From the NCBI GenBank assembly GCA_965204295.1, contig OZ241973.1, forward strand, positions 1,984,001 to 2,048,000: a DNA stretch of 64,000 nucleotides, in the 5' to 3' direction. The position numbers were made by a program, and so were the translations under genes. This stretch comes from JAWKWH01 sp965204295. GTDB lineage: Bacteria; Pseudomonadota; Alphaproteobacteria; Rhizobiales; Rhizobiaceae. The number at the start of each line of letters is the position of its first letter. The first letter of the stretch is position 1. Positions 15,483-23,645 of this stretch are shown here, one piece after another. The notes under the pieces were generated by a model, which searched no databases, was not told the origin of the DNA, and saw nothing but the letters and a program-made list of their open reading frames with translations.

Positions 15483-15956
15483 ATGACCGCGGACGGAAAA
15501 AACAAAACGCGACCGGTCGCCGAAAATCGCAAGGCGCGGTTTTCCTACGAAATAATCGACACCGTCGAGGCCGGTCTCGTTCTGACCGGCACCGAGGTCA
15601 AATCGTTGCGCGAGGGCCGGGCCAACATTCAGGAAAGCTACGCCGCCGCCGAGAACGGCGGGATCTGGCTGATAAATTCCCATGTGCCCGAATATCTTCA
15701 GGGAAACCGCAACAATCACGAACCGCGCCGGCGGCGCAAACTGCTCCTCAACAAGCGGGAAATGTCGCGTCTCGTCCAGGCGGCCGACCGGGAAGGCATG
15801 ACCATGGTGCCGCTGAAAATCTATTTCAACGATCGCGGGCGGGCCAAACTCCTGCTGGCGATCGCCCGCGGCAGAAAACTGCGCGACAAGCGCGAGGCCG
15901 AGCGCAAGCGCGACTGGAACCGCGAAAAAGCCCGGTTGATGAAGGAGCGCGGTTGA
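15483..15956 (+). CDS. smpB: SsrA-binding protein
   Basis: 157 residues, normal length. SmpB binds tmRNA and brings it to stalled ribosomes for trans-translation. Signature segments: ENRKARFSYEI near the start, LTGTEVKSLREGRANIQESYA, LLLNKREM, and the basic C-terminal tail RDWNREKARLMKERG that enters the ribosomal channel. It is eight bases after dapA, so probably co-transcribed. The tmRNA gene is not in this window. Confidence 0.97.
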   Translation: MTADGKNKTRPVAENRKARFSYEIIDTVEAGLVLTGTEVKSLREGRANIQESYAAAENGGIWLINSHVPEYLQGNRNNHEPRRRRKLLLNKREMSRLVQAADREGMTMVPLKIYFNDRGRAKLLLAIARGRKLRDKREAERKRDWNREKARLMKERG

Positions 15957-16143
15957 GGCCGGGGTCAGGACTCATCGATCGCGTTCAATTCCGTTTGGAA
16001 GGAATGGTTTGAACCCGCATTCCCCGGGCAATCCGCTTGTTTTGCTGTTGTGACTGCCGTATTTCCCCTGAAAATCGGTGTGTTGTCGGCAGCGAAGGGC
16101 GGGTTTTACGGATCGCCTGGAAGGTGCGGGTTCCGAGCGGGGC

Positions 16144-16505
16144 GATCGGGTGGATTTCGACCGCCGTGTGCGGCTGGAATTCCGGGGAACGCAACTCAGT
16201 TGGGACGGCGGTCTGCCGGCGATGCGCGAGCCGGATGACGCGCTCGGGTTGTCCGATATCGCCTCTGGCGCGCTCTGCGACGCCCGCCGGGGCAAGAACA
16301 CGATCCACCGGCTCGTGTTCCGGCAGTCGGTCTATGGGCGGCTGGCGGGCTACGAGGACGTCAACGATGCTGACCGTCCGGCCCTTGATCGCGTCAACCG
16401 GCCCGGCGGCCTGCTGTCGATGCGCAGGCGGCCTCGGCATCGCAGATGGGGCGGGTTCGAGATCGGGACGCCGGCCTTGCCGGAGAACCGGACGGCGCCG
16501 GCCGA
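16144..16505 (+). pseudogene. IS1380 transposase, N-terminal fragment
   Basis: Reads VDFDRRVRLEFRGTQLSWDG, then GGLPAMREPDDALGLSDIA and SVYGRLAGYEDVNDA, the conserved N-terminus of IS1380 transposases, followed by a frame-slipped MGRFE-like segment. It ends at the junction with the right-terminal region. Confidence 0.83.
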
Positions 16506-16560
16506 TCGCCCCGGTTCGAGCGCTCTCGCAGCCGCGGAGCGCCGGACGAACCGCAAAAAC

Positions 16561-16589
16561 TTGATTCGCGGGCGAAATCGGGCCAGCTT
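16561..16589 (+). promoter_or_regulatory. Candidate outward promoter in the IS1380 right end
   Basis: TTGATT (16561-16566), a 17-bp spacer and CAGCTT (16584-16589) point at the LuxR gene starting 58 bp downstream. The equivalent positions in the other IS copy read TTGACC and CATCTT with the same spacing. Confidence 0.35.
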
Positions 16590-16646
16590 TCCGTCAAACG
16601 GCGCACCGCTTGGGGAATATCGGATAACGTCTTTCGGGAGACTTTT

Positions 16647-17498
16647 TTGAGCCGAACCGATTTCCGGACCGCATCGGACGTCGACGCCGAACTCGCGGTT
16701 GGCGTTGCGGCCAAAATGTTCGCCGCGGCCGCCTTCGACGATCGCTGGGACGCGATCCGGAAGACGCTGGAAATGCTAGGGGCGTCGGCCGTCAACGTCG
16801 CGGCCCTTTGTCGGCGCAGCGCGCTGCCGTTCTGGTTTCGAAGCTCGCCGCCGCCGCGGAAGTTGTCCGATTACGTGTCGGAAGGGTTAATGGCGTCTGA
16901 CCTCATCATCCGCCATGCGGCCGCGTCTTCCGCCCCTTTTCACTGGCGAACGGCGGACAGGACCGGTCATGAGGACGACCCGGCCCGGCGCGCCTTCGTA
17001 AACTTCGTGCGCGACTCCGGCCATCGGTCGATCGTCTGCCTTACCGTTCGACCGAAACGGGGGGCGGACGTCAGGGTCGTCACTTTCTGCTCGGAGCATG
17101 CGCCCGGCGAGGTGATGACCGACGCTCATCTCCGACGGATCGAGATGGCGATCCGCCTGCTTCTCCCCTGGCTCGACTGGCCGGAACGGGCGGAAGGGCC
17201 CGGCTTCCTACCGGTTTCCGGGCCCGAATTGTCTCCACGGCAGACGCAGGCGTTGCGACTGCTTGCCGGGATGAACGCTCGCATCGCCGACGCGATGGGG
17301 GTCGGCGAGGCGACGGTCGCGAAGCATCTCGCCTCCGCGCGGCGGAAACTGAATGCGAAGACCCGCGATGAGATCTGTCGCACACGCGATGAGATCGGGC
17401 CGGATCGTTCTGTAAAGGTATTGATATTGATACCTTTTTTTCCGCTTCTCGATCGTCGACGGTCAGCCACCGCCGCTCAGGCGGGTTTCAACATGTGA
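16647..17498 (+). CDS. LuxR-family regulator with an autoinducer-binding-like domain
   Basis: 283 residues from TTG 16647, preferred because GGGAG lies seven bases upstream; the longer frame upstream is IS1380 remnant. The N-terminal domain has the pattern of acyl-homoserine-lactone receptors: SDYVSEGLMASDLIIRHA, then PFHWR and a DPARRAFVNFVRDSG helix. The C-terminal LuxR helix-turn-helix is LSPRQTQALRLLAG, then IADAMGVGEATVAKHLASA (about residues 199-245). No luxI-type synthase is in the window, so it would be an orphan (solo) receptor. It sits 26 bp behind an IS1380 end and 13 bp before a small secreted-peptide gene, probably one operon. Ligand binding is inferred. Confidence 0.83.
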   Translation: MSRTDFRTASDVDAELAVGVAAKMFAAAAFDDRWDAIRKTLEMLGASAVNVAALCRRSALPFWFRSSPPPRKLSDYVSEGLMASDLIIRHAAASSAPFHWRTADRTGHEDDPARRAFVNFVRDSGHRSIVCLTVRPKRGADVRVVTFCSEHAPGEVMTDAHLRRIEMAIRLLLPWLDWPERAEGPGFLPVSGPELSPRQTQALRLLAGMNARIADAMGVGEATVAKHLASARRKLNAKTRDEICRTRDEIGPDRSVKVLILIPFFPLLDRRRSATAAQAGFNM

Positions 17499-17511
17499 AA
17501 GGACGTGAATT

Positions 17512-17814
17512 ATGACAAATAAACTTCTTATCGCAACGATGTCTCTTGTGGCAATCGCCGGGGTCGCGCATGCGCAATACGTCTATCACGCTGTTGGCCC
17601 CGCCCTTCCTGAAAAATCGTCTGCGATAAAGTCGGCTATATCCTCAGCTAAAGCTAAAGCCAGTACAGCATGTAGGCGTGATGGCTATACACCTGTTACC
17701 AGAAGCGACGATTCGGACGCTTCATACTCATGTTGGAAAATCGATTGGATCGGTGAACGTTATTCGTGGAAATGCAAGGCGACGGCATCAATCGGTTGCT
17801 ACGATGAAAACTAA
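17512..17814 (+). CDS. Small secreted four-cysteine protein of unknown function
   Basis: 100 residues from ATG 17512 with GAAAGGA seven bases upstream. The signal peptide MTNKLLIATMSLVAIAGVAHA is cut before QYVYH. The mature ~79 residues have four cysteines (near 53, 72, 86 and 94), which could form two disulfides in the periplasm or outside, with Trp/Lys-rich segments CWKIDW and YSWKCKA. No family recognised. It starts 13 bp after the LuxR stop, so both are likely on one transcript. Lower GC than neighbours suggests later arrival. The secretion signal is clear; a role as signal, toxin or effector would be speculation. Confidence 0.7.
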   Translation: MTNKLLIATMSLVAIAGVAHAQYVYHAVGPALPEKSSAIKSAISSAKAKASTACRRDGYTPVTRSDDSDASYSCWKIDWIGERYSWKCKATASIGCYDEN

Positions 17815-18278
17815 CCAGATAGTTGGCTCAGGTCAATCGATTGAACAAAAGTTCGCACTGCACAGAATCTGTTACGATAATGACTGGCCCCTTGCAGCCC
17901 ATTGTCTTATTGAGACGACGCTGAAACCCTATCCGGTGTGCCCTTTTTCAGGTGTTCCATCGTGACCTTGAAGTTTTCGCCGGTCTCTGGCGGATTTTCC
18001 AGTTCTTGCCGCAACGCTTCGTAGGCGGCCTGCGTCTGCTCACTAGGGTCCGGACCCATAGACACAGGATTCACAACGGCGTCGTATTGTGGTTGTAGCT
18101 TGTCACCGGGTTCTGGAACAGTGCGAAACGTAATTTTATTGCGCGGTGACGCATTCAGGATATTCACGAGACCAGATTGTCGAGTTTAAGGTTCAGTTGT
18201 TCCTCCGGCTCTAGCTGGACCTGTCGCGGTTTGATGCCGCTCCTTTGATAGCATTTACTGCAACAAAGGAGACTGACT
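17815..18278. other. Intergenic stretch before IS3, possible small minus-strand gene
   Basis: 17907-18167 on the minus strand could encode 86 residues (MNILNASPRNKI, then TVPEPGDKLQ, ending KKGTPDRVSASSQ) with charged, gene-like composition but no known family. The peptide TVPEPGDKLQ and its DNA (18094-18122) recur at 20927-20955. The left end of IS3 begins at 18216. Confidence 0.4.
17907..18167 (-). CDS. Hypothetical 86-residue protein
   Basis: A small frame with balanced charged residues (EQTQAAYEALRQELENPPET) that reads like real protein rather than a shadow. No signal peptide or membrane segment. It lies directly beside the IS3 left end. Its TVPEPGDKLQ segment is shared with a fragment near 20940, so it may be a remnant of a repeated gene. 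Low certainty. Confidence 0.35.
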   Translation of the reverse strand: MNILNASPRNKITFRTVPEPGDKLQPQYDAVVNPVSMGPDPSEQTQAAYEALRQELENPPETGENFKVTMEHLKKGTPDRVSASSQ

Positions 18279-18554
18279 ATGGGACTGAAACGGACAGACG
18301 AATTTCGCCAGGATGCGGTGCGGATCGCGCTGACAAGCGGGCTAACGCGTAAGCAAGTGGCCGACGATCTGGGTGTTGGCATGTCAACACTGAACAAATG
18401 GATCACCGCGCATCGAGACACAGACGTGGTTTCCAAAGAGGATTTAAGCCTCGCCAAAGAGAATGACCGGCTTCGGCGGGAGAACCGGCTCCTGAAGGAG
18501 GAGAGGGACATCCTAAAAAAAGCCACCCAGTTCTTCGCGGGCCTAAAGCAATGA
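18279..18554 (+). CDS. IS3 transposase OrfA
   Basis: 91 residues. An HTH_Tnp_1 domain (RTDEFRQDAVRIALTSG, VADDLGVGMSTLNKWI) is followed by a leucine-zipper-like helix (LAKENDRLRRENRLLKEERDI) that links OrfA subunits. It ends KKATQFFAGLKQ, where the A7G run allows ribosomes to slip into orfB. It looks intact and could act as a regulator of transposition even though orfB is damaged. Confidence 0.93.
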   Translation: MGLKRTDEFRQDAVRIALTSGLTRKQVADDLGVGMSTLNKWITAHRDTDVVSKEDLSLAKENDRLRRENRLLKEERDILKKATQFFAGLKQ

Positions 18555-19475
18555 GGTTTAGGTTCATCGAAGAGCACCGTGACAGCTTTCCAGCCAAACG
18601 CTTATGCCATGTTGTCGGTGTCAGCCCGCGCGGATTGCGGGCTTTCCGCACCTATGTATGATATCAAAGGTAATCCCACCCACGGTGTCAGCCCGCGCGG
18701 ATTGCGGGCTTTCCGCACCCGTCCGGCCAGCCGCAGACAGCGGTCTGATATGGTGACGTTGGCGCACATCAGAGAGCAGTCGCGTCTCAGCCTGGGCAGC
18801 TATGGTCGGCCAAGAATGACCGAGGAGCTAAAGGAGATCGGCTTGGATGTTGGCCACCGCCGTGTTGGCAGGTTGATGCGCCAGAACGGCATATCTGTTG
18901 TTAGAACACGCAAGCACAAAGTGACGACAGACAGCGATCACAAGTTCAACATCTCACCGAATTTGCTGAATCGGGACTTCACAGCGGGCAAGCCCAACCA
19001 GAAATGGGCGGGCGACATCAGTTATGTTTGGACGCGGGAGGGATGGCTGTATCTGGCAGTGATCCTGGACCTGCATTCCCGGCGCGTCATCGGCTGGGCC
19101 GTCAGTAACCGGATGAAACGCGACTTGGCCATCAGAGCGCTAAATATGGCCATTGCCTTCCGGGCACCACCGAAGGGCTGCATCCATCATACAGACCGTG
19201 GCAGCCAATATTGTTCTCACGACTACCAGAAGATCCTGCGCCAGCATGGGTTCAAGGTATCGATGAGTGGAAGGGGAAACTGCTACGACAACGCCGCTGT
19301 CGAAACCTTCTTCAAAACCATCAAGGCAGAGCTGATCTGGCGACGGTCCTGGGAAACAAGGCGGCAAGCTGAGATGGCAATCTTCGAGTACATCAACGGC
19401 TTCTACAATCCGCGCCGCCGTCACTCAGCACTGGCTTGGAAAAGCCCCGTCGCCTTCGAACGAAAGCTGGCTTAA
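18551..19475 (+). pseudogene. IS3 transposase OrfB, interrupted by a 67-bp duplication
   Basis: Begins at ATG 18551 (MRFRFIEEHRDSFPAKRLCH) and reads normally to RGLRAF, but a 67-bp duplication (37-bp copies at 18616 and 18683) shifts the frame and gives a stop at ~18659. After the second copy the normal frame resumes and is intact to the end. The catalytic DDE residues are present: Asp in WAGDISYVW, Asp in HTDRGSQYCS and Glu in AAVETFFKTIKAE. Precise loss of one copy would restore the protein, so this may be a recent lesion. Confidence 0.9.
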
Positions 19476-19513
19476 ACGAGCACTTGGGGCGGCACAAAAG
19501 CGTGACAGGTCCA

Positions 19514-19873
19514 TCACTGACCTGTAGGCCCTCTGCATCAGGTTTGGCGCTTCGTTGTGGTCTGAGGCGTGGATCATCGTGAACAGGTGCCTTCCACCCC
19601 CGCGCTTATTCTGAAGGCGGGCGGAGATCATCGCGCATGACGTGACCGATGGTATCGCGGTGCTTACGCAGATGGAAGCACCGGTGCGGTCCATTGCAGG
19701 CGGTGACGCCTTCGCGGTCCGCGCAGGCTGCGACAAGCGCATGGAGAACTGTGGCGCGAAGTTCGCCAACACCGCCAACTTCCGTGGTTTCCCGCACATC
19801 CCCGGCTAGGACGCAGCGCTCCTATACGCCACCAGGGGATGGCGGGCACAAAGGGGCGGGTGCTGCGATCGAC
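19514..19873. other. Flank of IS3 with a phage-type scrap
   Basis: Apart from the DUF2163 fragment at 19612-19809 no gene is seen; the region ends at the stop of the minus-strand membrane gene. Confidence 0.5.
19612..19809 (+). pseudogene. DUF2163/BR0599-type phage or GTA protein, C-terminal scrap
   Basis: The frame ending with TAG at 19807 reads AEIIAHDVTDGIAVLTQM, then AFAVRAGCDKRMENCGAKF and NTANFRGFPHIPG. This matches the C-terminus of DUF2163 proteins of gene transfer agents and related phages (AGCDK...C..KF.N..NFRGFPHxPG). The N-terminal ~200 residues are missing and no other GTA gene is present. The match rests on a remembered family pattern. Confidence 0.6.
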
Positions 19874-20371
19874 CTATTCCGTTGTTATGTGCCAGTTCAT
19901 CGAACGGTAGCAGAGATCGCCTAGACGTTCGTGGAACTTGTCAAATGCGGCATCATTGGAAAGTAGTTCCCAATCGATGTAAGCGGCCGCACAAATCGAC
20001 CTGATGTCTCTGTGATCGTCTCCGATATTTCTGAATTGTGCTCCGGCCGTGTAAGAGATGATTAAGGAAAGGGAAAGCGCTGCTGTCCCAAATGAGGCAA
20101 TCAGGCCTTTTGAGCGATCGACACCAAACAAATAAATGGAAAGTCCCCCGAGAAGGCCGAGGAACGCTGGAATGATGCTGCCGACTGCCCCAATTCGACT
20201 CATTCCACCTGCCAGCCCAGCGCATGAACCTACGATTGACAAGACGACCAGAACAATCGCTATCTCCAGTTTTCGATCTCGTTGAACTGCAAGAGAGAGC
20301 GTGAAGGGAGCTATTGATCCGATCAGAACGGATGCGCCAAATATCCCTAATATAGAAACGATATGGTTCAT
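19874..20371 (-). CDS. Hypothetical membrane protein
   Basis: 165 residues with about four hydrophobic segments (near 5-27, 37-58, 62-84 and 89-111) and a soluble C-terminal tail of ~50 residues. The start ATG overlaps the stop of the upstream secreted-protein gene by four bases, so the two form an operon. No family recognised. GC is lower than in core genes, which fits an accessory origin. Confidence 0.65.
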   Translation of the reverse strand: MNHIVSILGIFGASVLIGSIAPFTLSLAVQRDRKLEIAIVLVVLSIVGSCAGLAGGMSRIGAVGSIIPAFLGLLGGLSIYLFGVDRSKGLIASFGTAALSLSLIISYTAGAQFRNIGDDHRDIRSICAAAYIDWELLSNDAAFDKFHERLGDLCYRSMNWHITTE

Positions 20372-20760
20372 TCAGACCCTATGCCGTTGAAGATCCAGTA
20401 ACCAGACCCATTGCCTGCCTGAAATCCTTGATCAGGAAACACATACATTTTGGCCGGATCCATTATATCTCGATATCCCTCCAACTTATCTCGTATCGCG
20501 TCTGGCAAGGCATTCTCCATAATCTGAAGCGTGGAGCCGTTTCCTCGTCCCACATATCCTTGGAAGCTTTCGGGTTGAATGAATCTGGGCTGAACTTCAA
20601 AGAATCGCGGTGGCGGTGGCGCAGGGTTTTCTCCGCCTATAGGCGGGTTCCAGGGAGTACATGCAAAAGGCCCCGAAGGACATCCAGGGACTGGATGAGC
20701 ATGAGCGGTGACGCTCAATCCCAAAAACAAAAGGAAAGCCAACAATTCTCGCATGCGCAT
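20368..20760 (-). CDS. Hypothetical secreted proline-rich protein
   Basis: 130 residues. The signal peptide MRMRELLAFLLFLGLSVTAHA is cut before HPVPG. The mature part starts with a proline/cysteine-rich stretch (GCPSGPFACTPWNPP, then APPPPRFFEVQP), followed by a mixed globular part. It overlaps the downstream membrane gene (ATGA), so both are probably made together at the envelope. No family recognised. Confidence 0.65.
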   Translation of the reverse strand: MRMRELLAFLLFLGLSVTAHAHPVPGCPSGPFACTPWNPPIGGENPAPPPPRFFEVQPRFIQPESFQGYVGRGNGSTLQIMENALPDAIRDKLEGYRDIMDPAKMYVFPDQGFQAGNGSGYWIFNGIGSE

Positions 20761-21851
20761 CTCTCCGAATTAGTACGCAACTCGTATAGCAAAAAACTAC
20801 GCTCATGGCAATCATGCAAAGACAGAAAACTACAACCGGGACGGTCATCGCCATTGGCGCTCTTGGCTCGGCACGCCATATAACGATCAGGCAAGTCTCA
20901 AGGGCGTCGGCTGCGACTGCCTCGCCTGTAGCTTGTCACCTGGTTCCGGAACGGTTTCGTTCCGGCCGGACCGGAAAATTGTGCTCTCCGGCGCAAAGCC
21001 GACCAGGCATTTTACTTCCGGGGAAAAGGGCGGCGCGTTGCTCGACTTCGGCCCTTGCTGCCGCAGATGCCCGTTTTGCAGTCGCCGATCTGCATAAACC
21101 ATTGCCACCGGCCGTCATGATGACGATAGACGCGGGCGATCCTCTCACCGTCGCGCCATAACGCGCCGTCATTCTCCCGGTCGGGCCACGTGCGCAACCG
21201 GCCGTTTTTGAGGTGTGTCGAAGGGTCTTTGAAAGCCATTCGAGCGCACCTGAAAGGCGCTTTTCTCTGTCGCCCGGTTCGCGGCCTTCGCGCGGCCGTT
21301 TGCCCTCCAAGGGTCAATCCCGCCCATCGCACCAATCCTCTCTGCGTCCGCGCCATGGCCGGGCCTATTTCAACTCGGGGCAATGGCGCCGCGCCGGCGC
21401 GGAATTTCTTTCGGCGCTCTTGGGCGACATCCCCGAACCCGTGCGTGCAAACATACCGGCGTTCATCCGGGCAATAGACTTTGAATGGATGCGAACGAGC
21501 GCAAGGGAAGGTCTTCGAGCATTGCGAGCGAGCAGGCGAGCCATTCCCTCCAAACCCGGAGGGCGTGGTCCATCCGGCCGGCGGATGCGTCGCAAAGGCT
21601 TGAAACTATTCATGGTTCCCGCACCCTTTCTCCTGTTCTCCGGCCGGATGATCTCACGCGGAATGGATGACATTAGCGGGTCCTGACCCTGGGCTTTCAG
21701 CCGACGCGGCGATTGGACGATTTACGGTTGTATTTCGCGTCAAACTGTCGGTTTGCCGGTCGTTCATTCGTCATTTTTGCGTATTTGAATGTCGAAACCG
21801 GCCGATCGGGCCCGCTAGAGCGGGCCAAACCGGCAAACCGGGAGAACTGAA
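20761..21851. other. Gene-poor stretch
   Basis: About 1.1 kb with little that is convincing: the second TVPEPGDKLQ segment (20927-20955), a possible small gene at 21012-21239 on the minus strand, and a plus-strand frame at 21355-21686 containing RAYFNSGQWRRAGAEFLSAL that could be a decayed helical protein. No RNA gene seen. Confidence 0.45.
21012..21239 (-). CDS. Small hypothetical protein, possibly truncated
   Basis: 75 residues from MAFKDPSTHLKNG. The segment DGERIARVYRHHDGRWQWFMQIG resembles the core of small conserved alphaproteobacterial proteins of unknown function, whose usual end (a SxxEAKAAFRAAWE-type helix) is missing here, probably through a frameshift after MQIG. Treat it as a remnant unless expression is shown. 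Confidence 0.35.
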   Translation of the reverse strand: MAFKDPSTHLKNGRLRTWPDRENDGALWRDGERIARVYRHHDGRWQWFMQIGDCKTGICGSKGRSRATRRPFPRK

Positions 21852-22160
21852 ATGGCCGGATACATCTTCGCATATCGCGGCGGCGAAATGCCGGAGACCC
21901 CGGAGGAGGGACAAAAGGTCATGGCCGCATGGCGATCCTGGCTGGAGGGGCTGGGAAGCGCGGTCGTCGATGGCGGCAATCCGGCGGGAATGTCGAAAAC
22001 GGTCTCCGCCGGCGGCGTGGAGGACGGCGGCGGCTCCAATCCGATTTCCGGTTATTCGCTTGTCGAGGCCGACGGCATCGACGCCGCGTGCGAAATGGCG
22101 AAAGGATGCCCGATACTGGATCGCGGCACGGTCGAAGTCGCCGAAGCGATGGACATGTAG
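21852..22160 (+). CDS. YciI-family (YCII domain) protein
   Basis: 102 residues from ATG 21852 with GGAGAA upstream. Pattern MAGYIFAYRGGEMPETPEE, then GGNPAGMSKTV, GYSLVEADGID and ACEMAKGCPILDRGTVEVAE fits the ferredoxin-like YCII/DGPF-type fold often seen as stand-alone proteins in alphaproteobacteria. The biochemical role is generally unknown; some members are dehalogenase- or sigma-factor-linked. Free-standing here. Confidence 0.75.
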   Translation: MAGYIFAYRGGEMPETPEEGQKVMAAWRSWLEGLGSAVVDGGNPAGMSKTVSAGGVEDGGGSNPISGYSLVEADGIDAACEMAKGCPILDRGTVEVAEAMDM

Positions 22161-22187
22161 CGCGGTTTCCGTTCGCGGCGGCGCGCT

Positions 22188-23408
22188 TCAGACCGCCGCG
22201 GCGGGCCGTTCGACCGCCCGCTCCCTGATCGGCCAGTGGACGACCGCCGCGAAAATGCCGAGCGCGACGCCGAGCCACCAGACCGGGTCGTACGTTCCCA
22301 ACCGGTCATAGAGATATCCGCCGAGCCAGACGCCGAGGAACGATCCGACCTGGTGCGAGAAGAACACGAGGCCGCCGAGCATGCCCAGATGGCGGGCGCC
22401 GAACATGACCGCGACCAAAGCGTTCGTCGGGGCGACCGTCGAGAGCCACAGGAGACCCATCGCGATCGCGAAAACCGTGACGCTCGCCGGCGTCTGGGGC
22501 AGCAGCAGGAACGCGGTGATGGCGATTGACCGGCCGATATACAGCAGCGTCAGAAAAACCGGCTTGGAGTATTTCTGGCCGATGACGCCGGAGGCCAGCG
22601 ACCCGATGATGTTGAAGAAACCGATCAGGGCGAGCGCGACGACCGCATAGGCCGCCTCGATGCCGATGTCTCCGAGATAGGCGGGAAAATGCGCGGTGAT
22701 GAAGGCGACCTGAAATCCGCAGACGAAAAAGCCGGCGATCAGCAGCAGATAGCTTTGGTGACGAAACGCCTCGCGCAGCGCTTCGGCGACGGTCTGCTCC
22801 ATTTCATGTCTGGACGTCGGCCCGCTTGCCGCGTTGCCGCGCAGCGGTATCGCGAGCACCGGAATCGCCAGCATCAGCAGCGACATGTAGACAAGCGTGT
22901 CCGACCAGCCGACCGCGTCGATCAGGCCCTGGCTGAGCGGGGCGAAGACGAACATGCCGGCCGAACCGGCGGCGGTTCCGACGCCGAAGACCACGCTGCG
23001 ATGTTCCGGCGCGACATTTCTGGCGAATGCGGCGAGCACGATTCCGAAGGAACCGGCGCCGACGCCGACGCCGACGAGCACGCCGCCGCCGATGTGCAGC
23101 ATCAGCGGCGACGAGGGGTCGGCCATCATGGCCAGACCGGCCGCATAGAGCGCGCCGCCGAGCGCCAGCATGCGCCATGCGCCGTATTTGTCGGCGAGCG
23201 CGCCGAAAACCGGCTGGCCGATTCCCCACAACAGGTTCTGAATCGCCATCGCGAGACCGAACGTCGTGCGGTCCCAGCCGGTGTCGGCAAGCAACGGCAA
23301 CTGGAAGAATCCCATCGCCGAGCGCGGGCCGAAGGCGAGCAGCGCAATGAGGCAGCCGCAGATGACGATCGACCAGGGGATGGCTGGATTGGCGCTCGAT
23401 TTGTCCAC
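22188..23408 (-). CDS. MFS transporter
   Basis: 406 residues with twelve predicted transmembrane helices in the usual 6+6 layout. The loop 2-3 signature appears as GALADKYGAWRML (~71-83). It resembles the oxalate/formate or cyanate-type MFS branch in tone (GWDRTTFGLAMAIQNLLWG) but the substrate cannot be set. It faces the YciI gene tail to tail. Start ATG 23408 gives MDKSSANPAIPWSI directly before helix 1. Confidence 0.87.
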   Translation of the reverse strand: MDKSSANPAIPWSIVICGCLIALLAFGPRSAMGFFQLPLLADTGWDRTTFGLAMAIQNLLWGIGQPVFGALADKYGAWRMLALGGALYAAGLAMMADPSSPLMLHIGGGVLVGVGVGAGSFGIVLAAFARNVAPEHRSVVFGVGTAAGSAGMFVFAPLSQGLIDAVGWSDTLVYMSLLMLAIPVLAIPLRGNAASGPTSRHEMEQTVAEALREAFRHQSYLLLIAGFFVCGFQVAFITAHFPAYLGDIGIEAAYAVVALALIGFFNIIGSLASGVIGQKYSKPVFLTLLYIGRSIAITAFLLLPQTPASVTVFAIAMGLLWLSTVAPTNALVAVMFGARHLGMLGGLVFFSHQVGSFLGVWLGGYLYDRLGTYDPVWWLGVALGIFAAVVHWPIRERAVERPAAAV

Positions 23409-23500
23409 GGCCGGCTTCCTGATGAGTCAAGGCCGCCAGACTATCCAGATCCGCGGGCCGGACAATCGAATTTGACCGCATGGTCGCGAAATATCGCCAA

Positions 23501-23530
23501 ATCCCGCGAAATCCCGCGAAATCCCGCGAA
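23501..23530. repeat. 10-bp tandem repeat, three perfect units
   Basis: atcccgcgaa three times, flanked by one degenerate unit on each side (atatcgccaa and atccgccggg). It lies in the promoter region of the MFS gene. Confidence 0.9.
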
Positions 23531-23645
23531 ATCCGCCGGGAAATCATTTATCCCCGCCGCGGCGAATCGATCCCGGCTTCTCCCCTCATTGTGAATTGCC
23601 CGCCCGGCGATTCGGCCCCACTCTGGCTTCGTTGGGCCTGGATGG

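Larger units (their letters stand above)
16014..16620 (+). mobile_element. IS1380-family element with internal deletion (~610 bp)
   Basis: The left end cccgcattccccgggc (16014) and right end ggggaatatcgg (reverse complement ccgatattcccc) form imperfect inverted ends. Inside are the N-terminal third of the transposase and, directly after it, the 112-bp right-terminal segment shared with the copy at 2338-2450. The middle of the transposase is deleted. Without transposase it could move only with help from another copy. Confidence 0.6.
15957..16646. other. Region between smpB and the LuxR gene, mostly a deleted IS1380
   Basis: 57 bp of plain intergenic sequence follow smpB, then a shrunken IS1380 (16014-16620), then 26 bp to the regulator start. 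No other gene seen. Confidence 0.7.
18216..19513 (+). mobile_element. IS3-family insertion sequence, 1298 bp, damaged
   Basis: Terminal inverted repeats of 25 bp with four mismatches: tggacctgtcgcgg... at 18216-18240 and its counterpart at 19489-19513. Two genes: orfA (18279-18554) and orfB (18551-19475), overlapping as ATGA, with an A7G slippery site at 18515-18522 suited to -1 frameshifting. No target-site duplication is visible at the borders, so one flank has probably rearranged. orfB is broken by a 67-bp duplication. Confidence 0.9.

Noticed and set aside
21355..21686. Plus-strand frame with helical protein-like sequence
   Set aside because: No credible start and mixed codon use; mentioned only as a possible remnant in the gap entry.
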